DNA from: a bacterium
Lineage (GTDB): Bacteria > UBP18 > UBA7526
Reading direction: 5' to 3'
DNA: 54,532 bases
Assembly: GCA_030615855.1 (NCBI GenBank)
Contig: JAUWYL010000006.1
Location: 1-54,532 of the forward strand
Under the pieces are notes generated by a model that ran no database searches, was not told the DNA's origin, and saw only the letters and a program-made list of their open reading frames with translations. Shown here in pieces: positions 33,079 through 42,776 of the stretch (position 1 is the first letter of the stretch; each line of letters begins with the position of its first letter). Position numbers and translations under genes: made by a program.

Positions 33079-34179
33079 CTAACTACCTATCTTTTCTTGA
33101 ATAAGTTCATCATAGAGTTTCTCTGTTTCTTCTATCATTCTATCTACAGTAAAATATTTTTCTACCCTCTCTTTACCCCTTTTAGCCATCTCCTGGGCTT
33201 CTTTCTTATTCTTTAGCATCCAGAGAATGGCTTGGGCTAAGGCCCCAGGATCTCTGGGGGGGACTAAAAGTCCATGAACTCTATCCTGAATAATCTCTCT
33301 TACCCCACCCACATCAGTAGCTACCACTGGCTTACCCATAGCCAGAGCCTCAAGGAGGGAACTGGGAAGCCCTTCCCATAATGAAGGAAGAACGAATACA
33401 TCCAGCAAGGATAATAACTGGGGAATATCTTGACGAAAGCCGGTGAAGATTACCCTTTCCTTCAGTCCCAAAGAAACCGTTTCTTCTTCTAATTTCTTTT
33501 TTATTGGACCATCACCCATAATAAGAAGCGTTGCTTCTGGAATAGTATCCTTCACTTGCTTAAGCGTCTTCAGAAGGTAGGTCAATCCCTTTGCCGGATG
33601 AAGGCGGGCAATAGTCCCTATGACCATGCTTTGAGGCTTAATGCCCAAGGCCTCTTTTTTTACTTTGATATTTACTCTAAATTTATTCAGGTCAATCCCG
33701 CTATAGATGACCGTTATTTTCTCTTCAGAAATTCCCTCCCGATGGATAAGCCTCTTTCTAACTACTTCTGAATTGGCGATAATCTTATTAGCAAACCTCG
33801 CTGTCCAGCGATCGGCTACTGAATGGTGCCATCTTCTCCAATCGTCCGTGCTGCGCTGGCTGGAGATGATGACCGGCACCCCGGCTATATGTCCTATTAT
33901 TCTCCCCATTATATTAGCACGATAGAGGTAGGTATGCAATAACTGAATCTTCTCCTTCCTCAAAAAAAGAAATAATTTCCGAGGACAAGAGAGATGATAT
34001 AGGGAAATACCTTCCTTCTCTATTGCCTCAGCCAAAGGCCCTCTTTCTTTCAAATAGCCTACCTGGATTTCATACTTTCTCTTGTTCAGTCTTTGGACTA
34101 AAGATAAAAGATAATGCTCTGTCCCCCCGATGTTAAGACTGGTGATTAACTGTAAAATTTTAACTTTGTCTTGTAGCAT
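33079..34179 (-). CDS. Glycosyltransferase family 4 (GT 2)
   Basis: The 366-aa GT-B protein has LQLITSLNIGGTEHYLLSLV, IQLLHTYLYRANIMGRI and VPVIISSQRSTDDWRRWHH in the acceptor domain, then VIGTIARLHPAKGLTYLL, VIFTGFRQDIPQLLSLLDV and SLWEGLPSSLLEALAMGKPV with the EX7E donor site. It resembles the glycosyltransferase at 35.7-36.8 kb, suggesting an old duplication within the locus. Its 5' end overlaps the methyltransferase gene by 20 bases. Confidence 0.88.
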   Translation of the reverse strand: MLQDKVKILQLITSLNIGGTEHYLLSLVQRLNKRKYEIQVGYLKERGPLAEAIEKEGISLYHLSCPRKLFLFLRKEKIQLLHTYLYRANIMGRIIGHIAGVPVIISSQRSTDDWRRWHHSVADRWTARFANKIIANSEVVRKRLIHREGISEEKITVIYSGIDLNKFRVNIKVKKEALGIKPQSMVIGTIARLHPAKGLTYLLKTLKQVKDTIPEATLLIMGDGPIKKKLEEETVSLGLKERVIFTGFRQDIPQLLSLLDVFVLPSLWEGLPSSLLEALAMGKPVVATDVGGVREIIQDRVHGLLVPPRDPGALAQAILWMLKNKKEAQEMAKRGKERVEKYFTVDRMIEETEKLYDELIQEKIGS

Positions 34180-34990
34180 AGAGAATAAAACTTTCCTTCT
34201 TTCCCAATAACTTAAATAATTTGAGGAAAGAAACCATAGCTAAATTCTTCAAAAATCCCTTTGCATAGCGAGAAGTTATTACTTCGTCTGCACCTTTAAT
34301 CTTTAAAACTCGAAAACCTGCCTTTTCTACCATTTTGGTTAATATCCGAGGAGTAAAATAGTAAATTTGAGCAGGAAGATGCAGAATGCCCCTGGCCATG
34401 GTAAAATGTGAAACAAACCTTGCCAAAAGGAAGACGGCCCAATAGCGATGGGGCACTTTTAAAACAACTATACCTTTCTTTTTTAAGATACGGAAGGTTT
34501 CTTCTAGATATCCCATAGGATCAGGCAGGCTGCAAAGAATATCCCACATCGTCACTAAATCAAAATGGGCGGGGGGGAGGTGAGCCTCTTTCAAACCTCC
34601 CTGAAAGACCTTCAATCTATATTCATTCTGAGCAAACTGGACAGCAAAAGGAGAAGGTTCCACCCCTTCTGACTGCCAACCAAATTCTTGGGCTACCTTC
34701 AAGAAGAAGCCTACTCCACAGCCGATGTCGAGTAAACTCTCGCCCTTCTTAAATTCTTCTATCTCCTCTAACCTTCTTTGGAAATAAACTATTCTTTCTT
34801 CTCTATTTTTAAGGTAATAATTGGTGAAATATTCCCTTGAATAAAGCTGGACTAACTCCTTTGCTTCTGGACGAGGATTGAGATAGATAAGACCACAGTT
34901 CTGACAGCGCACTATCCTATAAGGTGGCTCCTGCCAGATCACCTTTGTTCTATCTTGATTGCAGAGATTGCATCCTATGTATTCTAACAT
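34160..34990 (-). CDS. SAM-dependent methyltransferase with N-terminal zinc ribbon
   Basis: The 276-aa protein starts with a four-cysteine ribbon (C-x2-C near residue 7 and C-x2-C near 29, in RCQNCGLIYLNPRP), followed by a class I methyltransferase fold: LLDIGCGVGFFLKVAQEFGW near 83, FDLVTMWDILCSLPDPMGYL near 140 and ILKKKGIVVLKVP near 168. Such proteins sit in O-antigen loci and may methylate a sugar or cap a growing chain. It overlaps both neighbours, so it belongs to one transcript. Confidence 0.85.
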   Translation of the reverse strand: MLEYIGCNLCNQDRTKVIWQEPPYRIVRCQNCGLIYLNPRPEAKELVQLYSREYFTNYYLKNREERIVYFQRRLEEIEEFKKGESLLDIGCGVGFFLKVAQEFGWQSEGVEPSPFAVQFAQNEYRLKVFQGGLKEAHLPPAHFDLVTMWDILCSLPDPMGYLEETFRILKKKGIVVLKVPHRYWAVFLLARFVSHFTMARGILHLPAQIYYFTPRILTKMVEKAGFRVLKIKGADEVITSRYAKGFLKNLAMVSFLKLFKLLGKKESFILYATRQS

Positions 34991-35702
34991 TTCTCATTCT
35001 CCTTAAACCATCAAACCAAGGAGAGACTTTAAACTTAAAGCGAAGCATATTATCCTTGCGATAGATACCCACCCTTTTCAAAGAGAACTTTCCCTCCTTC
35101 AACCTTCCATAAGGAGTAACTACTGCTCCTTCATAACCGCATTCTTTGAGTATCTTCTGAATCCGGCCATTGAAGTCCCCATAGGGATAGCAGAAAAAAA
35201 TAATCTTCGTCCCTATTTCTTCTTCGATCTGTTTCTTCGATCCCTGGATTTCTTTTCTCGCTTCTTGGTAGGAAAGCCTGGTCAAATGAGGATGGCTGAT
35301 AGTATGGGACCCGAACTCTATCCCATTATTGCTCATCTCTCTTATTGCTCGCCAGCTTAGAAAATAGTAATCCTCTTCCCTTCCTCCATATCTCTCAATA
35401 TACCTCTCTGGTTTGAAAAGCCTATCAGTGCCGATATAGCCGGTGATTAAAAAGATGGTTGCCGAGAAGCCATAGCGCTTCAGGATGAAATAAGCATTGG
35501 TGTAGTTATCCTGATAGCCATCATCAAAGGTAATGACAAAGGACTTTGAAGATAAATCCTTCTTTTCAATTGCCTGAGCCAAAGAGATAGTCCGATACCC
35601 CTTTTTATAAAAGTATTTCATCTGTCTGTCGAAATTTTCTACACTTACTGCCAGCCCACCCTGCCTTCTATTACTTACACTATGATAAGTAAGGATTAAC
35701 AT
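34950..35702 (-). CDS. Polysaccharide deacetylase (NodB homology)
   Basis: The 250-aa protein is a carbohydrate esterase family 4 enzyme. It has LTYHSVSNRR at the N terminus, FVITFDDGYQDNYTNAYFIL near residue 53 (the catalytic and metal Asp pair), GSHTISHPHLTRLSYQEARK near 130 (metal histidines) and FFCYPYGDFNGRIQ near 165. No signal peptide is evident. It probably removes N-acetyl groups from a surface glycan. It starts just before the stop of the upstream glycosyltransferase. Confidence 0.88.
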   Translation of the reverse strand: MLILTYHSVSNRRQGGLAVSVENFDRQMKYFYKKGYRTISLAQAIEKKDLSSKSFVITFDDGYQDNYTNAYFILKRYGFSATIFLITGYIGTDRLFKPERYIERYGGREEDYYFLSWRAIREMSNNGIEFGSHTISHPHLTRLSYQEARKEIQGSKKQIEEEIGTKIIFFCYPYGDFNGRIQKILKECGYEGAVVTPYGRLKEGKFSLKRVGIYRKDNMLRFKFKVSPWFDGLRRMRNVRIHRMQSLQSR

Positions 35703-36841
35703 GGTCTAAACTTCTTTTCTATCAGGTGGTCGTATATCTTTTCTGTCTCTTGAACCATCCTCTCCCGGCCAAAGTTCTCTTTCACCCGCCTCCTCCCTTT
35801 CTTTCCCATTTCAATAGCCCGACTTCTATCTTTGAGTAAACTTATGATGGCTTCTGATAGAGCAATAGGATCTTTGGGGGGAATTAAAATCCCAGTTTGG
35901 CCATCTGTTATTGTCTCTGGATTTCCGCCCACATTGGTAGCCACCACTGGTTTACCCATAGCCATGGCCTCCAAGAGAACATTGGAAAAGCCTTCGCGTA
36001 GCGAAGGAAGGGCGAAGAGATCAAAAGTGGCCATTACTCGAGGTATATCCCTGCGGAAGCCAGTGAAGATAACACTTGAAGAAACGCCCAGGCCTGAAAT
36101 TAATCTTTTTAATTTTCTTTTATAGATACGCTCTGGTTTAAGATTAGCATTCCCCACAATAAGGAACTTTACTTGTGGAAAAACATCCAGAATTTGAGGA
36201 ATAGACCGTATTAAAAAATGAAGTCCTTTGTAATGGCAGATGCGGGCCACCGTACCTACTACAGAAACTTGGGAATCAAGGCCTAGATTCCTTCGCTCTT
36301 GTAAAACATTAATTTTTTGGTGAAATCTATCTAAATCCAGTCCATTGTAAATGACAGCTATCTTATAAGATTTTATCCCTGCCATTTGTATTAAGAAATC
36401 CTTGACCGCGAAAGAGTTGACTAACATTTTATCAGTAAATCGCATAAGGACTTTGTCTACATACAGCCGAAATTTCCCTTTCCAATCTTCTATATTGCGC
36501 TCTGAGGAGATAATGATAGGAACCCGGGCAAGAATAGCAGCTAAACGTCCAAAAGTATTACTGGTAAACATATAAGTATGAATAAGATCTATTTTCTCTC
36601 GTTTGATAACTCTGATTAGCTTAGGAATAACGGAAAGATCATGTCTAAACTTTTTTCCTAAAATAACTACCTTGATACCCAGCCTCTGCGCTTCAGCCAA
36701 TAAGGGTCCCCCTTTTGTAAGGCAGCAGAGAGTAAGATTATATTTTGTCTTATCAAGGTACCGCGCCAATAGAAGTAACTGCCTCGGGGTGCCGCCAATA
36801 GCCAAAGTAGCTATAACTTCCAATACATTAATTTTCTTCAT
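35696..36841 (-). CDS. Glycosyltransferase family 4 (GT 3)
   Basis: The 381-aa protein has NVLEVIATLAIGGTPRQLLL, IDLIHTYMFTSNTFGRLAAI and VPIIISSERNIEDWKGKFRL, then VVGTVARICHYKGLHFLI, VIFTGFRRDIPRVMATFDLF and SLREGFSNVLLEAMAMGKPV. These are the marks of a GT4 enzyme and resemble GT 2. I chose the ATG at 36841, which overlaps the flippase end by 14 bases; an earlier in-frame ATG at 36895 lies deep inside the flippase gene. Confidence 0.87.
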   Translation of the reverse strand: MKKINVLEVIATLAIGGTPRQLLLLARYLDKTKYNLTLCCLTKGGPLLAEAQRLGIKVVILGKKFRHDLSVIPKLIRVIKREKIDLIHTYMFTSNTFGRLAAILARVPIIISSERNIEDWKGKFRLYVDKVLMRFTDKMLVNSFAVKDFLIQMAGIKSYKIAVIYNGLDLDRFHQKINVLQERRNLGLDSQVSVVGTVARICHYKGLHFLIRSIPQILDVFPQVKFLIVGNANLKPERIYKRKLKRLISGLGVSSSVIFTGFRRDIPRVMATFDLFALPSLREGFSNVLLEAMAMGKPVVATNVGGNPETITDGQTGILIPPKDPIALSEAIISLLKDRSRAIEMGKKGRRRVKENFGRERMVQETEKIYDHLIEKKFRPC

Positions 36842-38138
36842 CTTCTTTACTAACTTGTAATATTTTAGCTTTAGGAAGGAGAAAGGAGACTGCAATTAGA
36901 TAAGAAAAAATTGTGGCCAATATCGCTCCGGTAATGCCTATTAAAGGAATTAGTGCTCTATTCATAATAATATTAAAGGAGGCGGCAATAACGAGTGCCA
37001 TCATACCGATTTTTGCTCCGGTTTTCCCTGCCGAAACTATTAACCAAGCATAAACACCATATAAAGAAACGGTTATGGCCCCCAGGCCAAACAAAATTAG
37101 CAAGGCTAGATTAATGGGGTAGTTTTTTCCATATAATTTTAATGCTATAAACTCACCACCCACTAAGATGGGTAATCCAAAAATGACCAAATAGGGAATA
37201 AATCTATTGATTCTTTTAAAGATATTCCATTTTGCCTTAGACTTTGAAGCAGTAGGAAAGAAAACTGTGGTAAACATAACCATAAAGGATGAAACAATTC
37301 CCAGAGATGAAGCATGATAGGCGCGATAAATCCCTAAATCTCCGGTTGCCAGGTATTTATTGATCATTACCTTATCTACATTAGTCAAAAAAATAAAAGA
37401 GACCGCAGCCAACAGAGAATAAAATCCATACCGGATTAATTTCCCTGCCCAGTATCTACTAAACTGAAAGGAAAAGTATTTATAAATACTGGCCATCCCT
37501 ATTATTATTACCAAAACATAGGCGATACAGATCGCGAAAACTGCCGCAATAAAAGTCCGGGAATCTTTCATAAAAATAAAAAGGGTAAAAACTCCTAATA
37601 ATCCTACCCCGAATATAATCTCCAGCATGCTTCTCTTTTTCATTTCATGAAGACCCTGAAGAGTACGAGTTATTATACTACTGAGGGCATAAATTATAGT
37701 AAAAAGTAAAATCAGGTAAAAAATACTATCGGAGATAGAAAAAAGTCTTAAGAGTCGAGGTTTGAAAATAAGGTAGAAGAAAATGGAAACCAGTGAAAAT
37801 AAGAAGACCATCAAATAAGCAGTAGATATAATGGCGGAGCGCCTTTTAAAATCCTCTCCTTCTGCATTATATTTTACCATGGCTGTAGATATTCCCATAA
37901 ACATAGGAATCGTTAAAAATGAGGCTACAGAAATAACAAGAGTAAACTTACCATATTCCTCCGGGCCTAGAACGCGGCCCGCCAGAATATTGAAAATTAC
38001 AGTCAGAACTTTGGCAATACCAAACCCCAAAGCAACATATCCCAGATTCTTAAAAAATATCTCAATATTCGCAGTCATTTCTTCAGCAAATATCTTTTTA
38101 TACACCAAGTTAAAGAAATTTAGAAATAGTTTCTTCAT
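36828..38138 (-). CDS. Wzx-like polysaccharide flippase (MVF/MATE superfamily)
   Basis: The 436-aa protein has about twelve to fourteen membrane helices and the N-terminal pattern LGYVALGFGIAKVLTVIFNILAGRVLGPEEYGKF, of which the GRVLGPEEYGKF loop is characteristic of the polysaccharide transporter family. LTNVDKVMINKYLATGDLGIY near residue 250 repeats the signature in the second half. It would move lipid-linked repeat units across the inner membrane. It overlaps the methyltransferase gene as ATGA. Base use here looks more AT-rich than in the aro genes. Confidence 0.87.
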   Translation of the reverse strand: MKKLFLNFFNLVYKKIFAEEMTANIEIFFKNLGYVALGFGIAKVLTVIFNILAGRVLGPEEYGKFTLVISVASFLTIPMFMGISTAMVKYNAEGEDFKRRSAIISTAYLMVFLFSLVSIFFYLIFKPRLLRLFSISDSIFYLILLFTIIYALSSIITRTLQGLHEMKKRSMLEIIFGVGLLGVFTLFIFMKDSRTFIAAVFAICIAYVLVIIIGMASIYKYFSFQFSRYWAGKLIRYGFYSLLAAVSFIFLTNVDKVMINKYLATGDLGIYRAYHASSLGIVSSFMVMFTTVFFPTASKSKAKWNIFKRINRFIPYLVIFGLPILVGGEFIALKLYGKNYPINLALLILFGLGAITVSLYGVYAWLIVSAGKTGAKIGMMALVIAASFNIIMNRALIPLIGITGAILATIFSYLIAVSFLLPKAKILQVSKEDEEN

Positions 38139-39037
38139 TCAATTACGCTCTCTTTGACTGCTTCAGGCTCAAGGGATTTTATCGGTTGTTTTAGGATAAT
38201 CAATTCTATCTCTTTTCTCAAGATTTCAAAAGAGAAATACTTTATGATAAATTCTAAGAATTTCCTCAAGACTAAAGTTCGACATAGATTTACGACTAAT
38301 CTCTTGGTACGATTTTTAATTCTATCGGGATCCTCTAATTTCCGGTACCTTTCTAATTTTCTATAATCAATTATAGTTACCTTATTCTTCTTTAAACTTT
38401 CAACCACAGTTTTGCGAGTAATATAATTTAAGGTATCTAGAAAAACTATGTTTTTCCCAAGAATACGAAGATAGAACTTTGCTATCCTCTTAGGAAATCT
38501 TGGTAGCCAGGGTAACATATAGTGCCCCTCATAAAAGGAATTATAATCAGGGGCAGCCAAGAAAAAAATTCCTCCCGGCTTTAAAACTCTAATACACTCC
38601 CTTAATGCTAAATCTAAATCCTGGACGTGTTCCATTGTTTGATTAGATATTACACCGTCAAAGTAATTTGATGGAAAAGGTAGTTTTTCGGAGGGGCTGG
38701 TATAAAATTTGTCCTTAAGGTTTAAAAGTCTGGCCATCCTTCGCGCAATCTCGATCAGCTTTCTGTTAATATCTACACCATAACAATCCAATCCTTGTCG
38801 TTGACATAAGAGAGTCAACCCCCCAGAGCCACAGGCAATATCCAGTATTTTAGTATTTCTATTGATTTTAATGAAGTATCCAAAAATTGATTTTAATTTA
38901 AGGTAGGTTTCAGAATATAGGTTGATATCTGTTTTATCTTTGATGAATTTTTTTAGTCTTCTTTCAGGAATTACCCCACTATATATTTGAGTGTAGCATT
39001 CTTCTATCAGCCGGGCAAGTTTATCTTTGTTCTCCAT
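38135..39037 (-). CDS. SAM-dependent methyltransferase
   Basis: The 300-aa protein is a class I methyltransferase: ILDIACGSGGLTLLCQRQGL near residue 73, CYGVDINRKLIEIARRM near 93, NYFDGVISNQTMEHVQDLDL near 127 and CIRVLKPGGIFFLAAPDYN near 147. It belongs to the type-11-like group frequent in polysaccharide loci; the substrate is unknown. It overlaps the upstream glycosyltransferase by 17 bases and the flippase by 4. Confidence 0.86.
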   Translation of the reverse strand: MENKDKLARLIEECYTQIYSGVIPERRLKKFIKDKTDINLYSETYLKLKSIFGYFIKINRNTKILDIACGSGGLTLLCQRQGLDCYGVDINRKLIEIARRMARLLNLKDKFYTSPSEKLPFPSNYFDGVISNQTMEHVQDLDLALRECIRVLKPGGIFFLAAPDYNSFYEGHYMLPWLPRFPKRIAKFYLRILGKNIVFLDTLNYITRKTVVESLKKNKVTIIDYRKLERYRKLEDPDRIKNRTKRLVVNLCRTLVLRKFLEFIIKYFSFEILRKEIELIILKQPIKSLEPEAVKESVIE

Positions 39038-40220
39038 CCATTAACCCTTTAAGAAATTTTACCTGTTGGTCCCCAATGTTTTTGAAGGAAAATTGATTCA
39101 TGTTCTTCATACAATTTTTTGAAAGTCTTTCCCTAAAATCATCATCACTTGCCATCTTCAGAATAGCCCGGAAAATGTCTTCAATATTCAGAGGATTAAC
39201 CAAAAGCCCCTTAACTCCATTAGGAACCAGCTCGGGCACTGGTCCATAGTTGGAGCCAATAACCGGCAAACCAGCGGATAAAGCCTCGATAACTACTCTT
39301 CCCTGACCTTCATAAAGTGTGGGAAAGAGAAAGAAATCGCTGGAATGATAAGCACAGCGGAGATCTTCTAAATAAAGTCTGCCTAAAAATCTCACTTTTT
39401 TTGATATCCTTAGTTCTTGCGCCAGTCTTAAGAGTTCTTTTTTCTGAGGCCCAGCACCAGCAATCAAAAGAAATATTTGCGAATAGTCTTTTAGAGCCTT
39501 AGCAAAAGCACGTAACACACGTTCTAAATTCTTCTGTTTTCTCAGTCTTCCAGCAAAGAGAATTATTTTATTCTCTTTTATAATTTGGGATAAAGTGTAT
39601 TTAAACTGAAACTTGGCTATTTTCTCTTTACTAATCGATATAAAACTTTCGATATTAACTTTGTTGGAAATATAGACAATTTTTTTCGGATTAACTCCAT
39701 GAGCCATAGTGTAATTTACCAAAAATTTACTTACACAACGAATTTCAGTAGCTTTCTTCAAAACAAACCGTTCTACTATTTCATTGAGGCAAGGGATACG
39801 TAAATAGAAGGGGGTAATTCTAAAGCACTGATGGTAATCATTGTTAAGAGTGATAAAAGACGGAATCCCTGCCTTTCTTGCTGCCAGAACTATGGGAAGG
39901 CCTTCATTAAGAGGGTCACCGTGAAAATAACCTATTAACGAAAGGTTATATTTCTTAATATTACGTGTTAAAAAATTAGCCACCAGATGACTATAATATA
40001 AGGGAGTGAAGAGATAGCGATAAATTCGCGGTATTGGCCGGAGGGAAGATATCACCAATGTCCTGGTAGGAATATTAGAGTAATCATAGGTATCGTTAAT
40101 ACTCATTACATAAACTTTTTCGAATTTCAGATTAGGATTTAACATCTCTTCTACTATCTTCCAACCTCGATGGGGGACATACTCATGGAGCCTGGTAATA
40201 AGTAAACCATATCTGTGCAT
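39021..40220 (-). CDS. Glycosyltransferase family 4 (GT 4)
   Basis: The 399-aa protein has a less typical N-terminal domain (GLLITRLHEYVPHRGWKIVE) and a standard GT4 donor domain: IILFAGRLRKQKNLERVLRA, RFLGRLYLEDLRCAYHSSDF and PTLYEGQGRVVIEALSAGLP with SNYGPVPELVPNGVKG. I chose the ATG at 40220, three bases after the upstream stop; the open frame from 40280 lies inside that gene. AT-rich. Confidence 0.84.
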   Translation of the reverse strand: MHRYGLLITRLHEYVPHRGWKIVEEMLNPNLKFEKVYVMSINDTYDYSNIPTRTLVISSLRPIPRIYRYLFTPLYYSHLVANFLTRNIKKYNLSLIGYFHGDPLNEGLPIVLAARKAGIPSFITLNNDYHQCFRITPFYLRIPCLNEIVERFVLKKATEIRCVSKFLVNYTMAHGVNPKKIVYISNKVNIESFISISKEKIAKFQFKYTLSQIIKENKIILFAGRLRKQKNLERVLRAFAKALKDYSQIFLLIAGAGPQKKELLRLAQELRISKKVRFLGRLYLEDLRCAYHSSDFFLFPTLYEGQGRVVIEALSAGLPVIGSNYGPVPELVPNGVKGLLVNPLNIEDIFRAILKMASDDDFRERLSKNCMKNMNQFSFKNIGDQQVKFLKGLMDGEQR

Positions 40221-40222
40221 TA

Positions 40223-41338
40223 TTAGCCTTTTAGTAAGAGACTGTAGATTTTTTTTAACCTTTGTGCGCTTTCTATCCAACTATATCTTTCTTTCACTAT
40301 TTCTCTGTTCCTCCTTCCCATTTCTTGAGCTAACTTATCATTATTGATTAATTTTAGTATTGCCGTTTTAAGCTCATCTATATTATTACTCTCTATTAAA
40401 AGACCGTTCTTCCCTTCCTGAATCTGTTGAGGAATTCCCCCAACTCTGGTAGCGACAATTGGCAATTTACAGGCCATGGCCTCTAAGACGGCGTTGGGAA
40501 AATTATCATAGGAAGAAGGTATAACAAAGATATCTGCTGCGGAATAGTATTTAGGTAACGCGTCATTAGGAATTTTACCAGTGAAGATAATATATTTCTC
40601 CAATTCGTATTTTTTAACTATTCCCTTTATTGTGTTTTTTAGAGGACCTTCCCCTACCAGCATTAGTCTAATATCTTTTCTTTCTTTTATTACTTCCCGA
40701 AAGGTAGCAACCATAAAAGATAAATTTTTCAGGGGTACAAAACGTCCTACAAATAATAATAGTTTATTGTTACCTATGGAAAATTTATCTCTGATATTGC
40801 TTAAGGTGGGTTTAAAGAAATTAAAATCCACACCAGGCGGGATATCGACTACATCTTTCCGAAAATGTTCTCGAATATATCTGACCGCATCTCCACTTGC
40901 TATGAGAGCATCTGCTTGAGATAATAAGTTTTTGGAACGTTTGCCGGGTGGGCCAGGAAATCTGATTACTACCGGTATTTTCTTTTTTACTCTTTTTAAT
41001 TTTACTAACAGCACTCGGCCGCAAACCTGCAGAATATCATAGTTGTCCTCTTTTCCCAGTATGCGCAGACAATTCCGAGCAAAGAGCCAATGATCAAGAT
41101 ATCTCAGATATTTACCACCCCAGGGAATCCTCTGGGAAAAATCGCGCAAAAAGGGTGAAGCAACATAAGTAGTTTTAAACTGGGTGAGAGGATGTTTTGC
41201 CCGTCGAAAAAGAGGTTTTCCAATGAGGAAGCTTATCTCTACTCCCAATTTTTCCAAATTCTGGGCCATATTGAGGTCGAATATCTCTCCCCCTCCCCGA
41301 TACATCCCCATTCCCCGGTTAACGAATTTTACTCTCAT
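40223..41338 (-). CDS. Glycosyltransferase family 4 (GT 5)
   Basis: The 371-aa protein starts MRVKFVNRGMGMYRGGGEIF, the GGGE/GGAE loop of GT4 enzymes, and has VVIRFPGPPG near residue 123, LLFVGRFVPLKNLSFMVATF near 194, IIFTGKIPNDALPKYYSAAD near 250 and SSYDNFPNAVLEAMACKLPI near 277. It would add one sugar in the surface-glycan pathway. It overlaps the DUF2334 gene by 4 bases. AT-rich like its neighbours. Confidence 0.87.
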   Translation of the reverse strand: MRVKFVNRGMGMYRGGGEIFDLNMAQNLEKLGVEISFLIGKPLFRRAKHPLTQFKTTYVASPFLRDFSQRIPWGGKYLRYLDHWLFARNCLRILGKEDNYDILQVCGRVLLVKLKRVKKKIPVVIRFPGPPGKRSKNLLSQADALIASGDAVRYIREHFRKDVVDIPPGVDFNFFKPTLSNIRDKFSIGNNKLLLFVGRFVPLKNLSFMVATFREVIKERKDIRLMLVGEGPLKNTIKGIVKKYELEKYIIFTGKIPNDALPKYYSAADIFVIPSSYDNFPNAVLEAMACKLPIVATRVGGIPQQIQEGKNGLLIESNNIDELKTAILKLINNDKLAQEMGRRNREIVKERYSWIESAQRLKKIYSLLLKG

Positions 41339-42132
41339 GCCGTATCTTCAAATATTTTATTTATCTTTGTATATTCAATATTTGGGAAACGATTAATGTG
41401 TTTCCAGAATTTAGAGAACATCTTCTCCATTTCGGAATGAGAAAATTCCCAGTAATGGGTGACCAAACAAAAGATGCCTCGATAGCGGTAAATAAGATTA
41501 AAAGCAGTAATCAATTTTTTTAGATCTGTTCTGGAAGTTAAGGTATAATGAATCATTTCTAAATGATCCGAAAATTTCAAAATATAGGGATAGGGTGCTC
41601 TCCTTCTTGTTTTGAGTTGATATATCTTGCGCTTTATTAAAGCGGATGAAATAGGGTCTTTATAAACCCAGAAGGGAAAGGAACCGATAAGGTTTAATCC
41701 ATTATCTATTACTGCTTCCATTCCTTTTCGTGAAAGAGCGTTATGTGGGGGAACAAAGGTTTTAATCTCAGTTTCGAATAATTCTTTCAAATATCTTTTG
41801 CCTTCCTTAACTTTTTGAAATAAGTTAGCACCGGCTACAAATTCATAACTTCCCTTGTAATTCTTATGACTATAGCCATGGAGCATGATAGAGACCTTCC
41901 CCTCCTTTATTTTCTTTCTTAAAAATTCTACTAATTCCTTATTTTTATCTATGGGAAATGTTCTGTCACCTTGCCAATATTCTTCAGGAAGCGCCCCACT
42001 CTTAGTACAGGCTTGAAAAGGAACCACAGAGAGGGAGATGGGTATTTTATCCCAAATTTTACTATAGATTTTCTCTAATTGTTGCGGTTTAGTAAAATAA
42101 CATATATCATCATCGCGAATAGCAAACTTCAT
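41335..42132 (-). CDS. DUF2334/polysaccharide deacetylase-like protein
   Basis: The 265-aa protein starts MKFAIRDDDICYFTKPQQLE, the opening of DUF2334 and related deacetylase-fold proteins, in which the DDD region binds metal. It continues with IPISLSVVPFQAC near residue 31, IMLHGYSHKNYKG near 82 (histidines of the metal site), TFVPPHNALSRKGMEAV near 128 and LVTHYWEFSH near 228. A deacetylase or another metal-dependent hydrolase acting on the glycan is likely. Its ATG overlaps the regulator stop. Confidence 0.78.
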   Translation of the reverse strand: MKFAIRDDDICYFTKPQQLEKIYSKIWDKIPISLSVVPFQACTKSGALPEEYWQGDRTFPIDKNKELVEFLRKKIKEGKVSIMLHGYSHKNYKGSYEFVAGANLFQKVKEGKRYLKELFETEIKTFVPPHNALSRKGMEAVIDNGLNLIGSFPFWVYKDPISSALIKRKIYQLKTRRRAPYPYILKFSDHLEMIHYTLTSRTDLKKLITAFNLIYRYRGIFCLVTHYWEFSHSEMEKMFSKFWKHINRFPNIEYTKINKIFEDTA

Positions 42133-42644
42133 TAGTACCCTGTCATTTTGGTGAAGAGGAGGAATTTTCCTAAGAGGTTGTTGGCGCGCTTATAAAGTTT
42201 CTTCATCTCTTTCAGCCTCTGGTTGTAGAATTTGATCTTTCTTTTTTCTTCACTGTTATTTGAATTTCCTTTAGCATGCTGGATTAGTTCCTCACTCTTC
42301 TGGATTATATCTCTTATCTCGTCCATTCTCCATCTTGCAGAAAGAGTAATTCTATTTCTTACTATCTTTGTCAGATTGGATTCTGCCTCATAGAAGTTCC
42401 TTCGCGACCCTTTCATCCAGACCCTTTTCACCGCTCCCTTCTCCTCTAATTCCCGGATGTTAATGCTGGCACTTCCCTTACTGATGACCAACCTTTTGAC
42501 CATATCATCAAGCGAAAGTGGTTTTTCAGAAAGGTAAAGTAAAGCGTATAATTGTCCCATTACCTTGCTGAACCCTAAGGTAGAACTTAGATGACCTATT
42601 CCCTCAATAAAGTTATGGTATGCTTTATCAAGATTCTTATTCAT
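42132..42644 (-). CDS. GbsR/MarR-family transcriptional regulator
   Basis: The 170-aa protein has a winged helix-turn-helix of the GbsR type: GFSKVMGQLYALLYLSEKPL near residue 22, LSLDDMVKRLVISKGSASIN (recognition helix) near 42 and LEEKGAVKRVWMKGSRRNFY (wing) near 62, followed by a long helical tail for dimerisation. It is the first gene of the run that includes the deacetylase-like and glycosyltransferase genes, so it probably controls the locus. The ATG at 42644 follows AAGGAGGG; the earlier frame comes from a repeat. A dyad operator candidate lies upstream. Confidence 0.85.
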   Translation of the reverse strand: MNKNLDKAYHNFIEGIGHLSSTLGFSKVMGQLYALLYLSEKPLSLDDMVKRLVISKGSASINIRELEEKGAVKRVWMKGSRRNFYEAESNLTKIVRNRITLSARWRMDEIRDIIQKSEELIQHAKGNSNNSEEKRKIKFYNQRLKEMKKLYKRANNLLGKFLLFTKMTGY

Positions 42645-42724
42645 CCCGCCCCTCCTTGCAACCGCAAAAACACAAAATTTAACTGAAAAACACAAAAAAG
42701 ATATTGCAACTACAAAAATCAGAA

Positions 42725-42749
42725 TTTAGTATATTTAGAATATTGTAAA
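42725..42749. promoter_or_regulatory. 25-bp imperfect dyad upstream of the GbsR-like gene
   Basis: TTTA..ATATT...AATAT..TAAA is symmetric about 42737, with 18 of 25 positions agreeing with the reverse complement. It lies about 80 bases upstream of the regulator ATG and could be its operator. Confidence 0.4.
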
Positions 42750-42776
42750 CACTCTGAATAAAATAATATCACCTTT

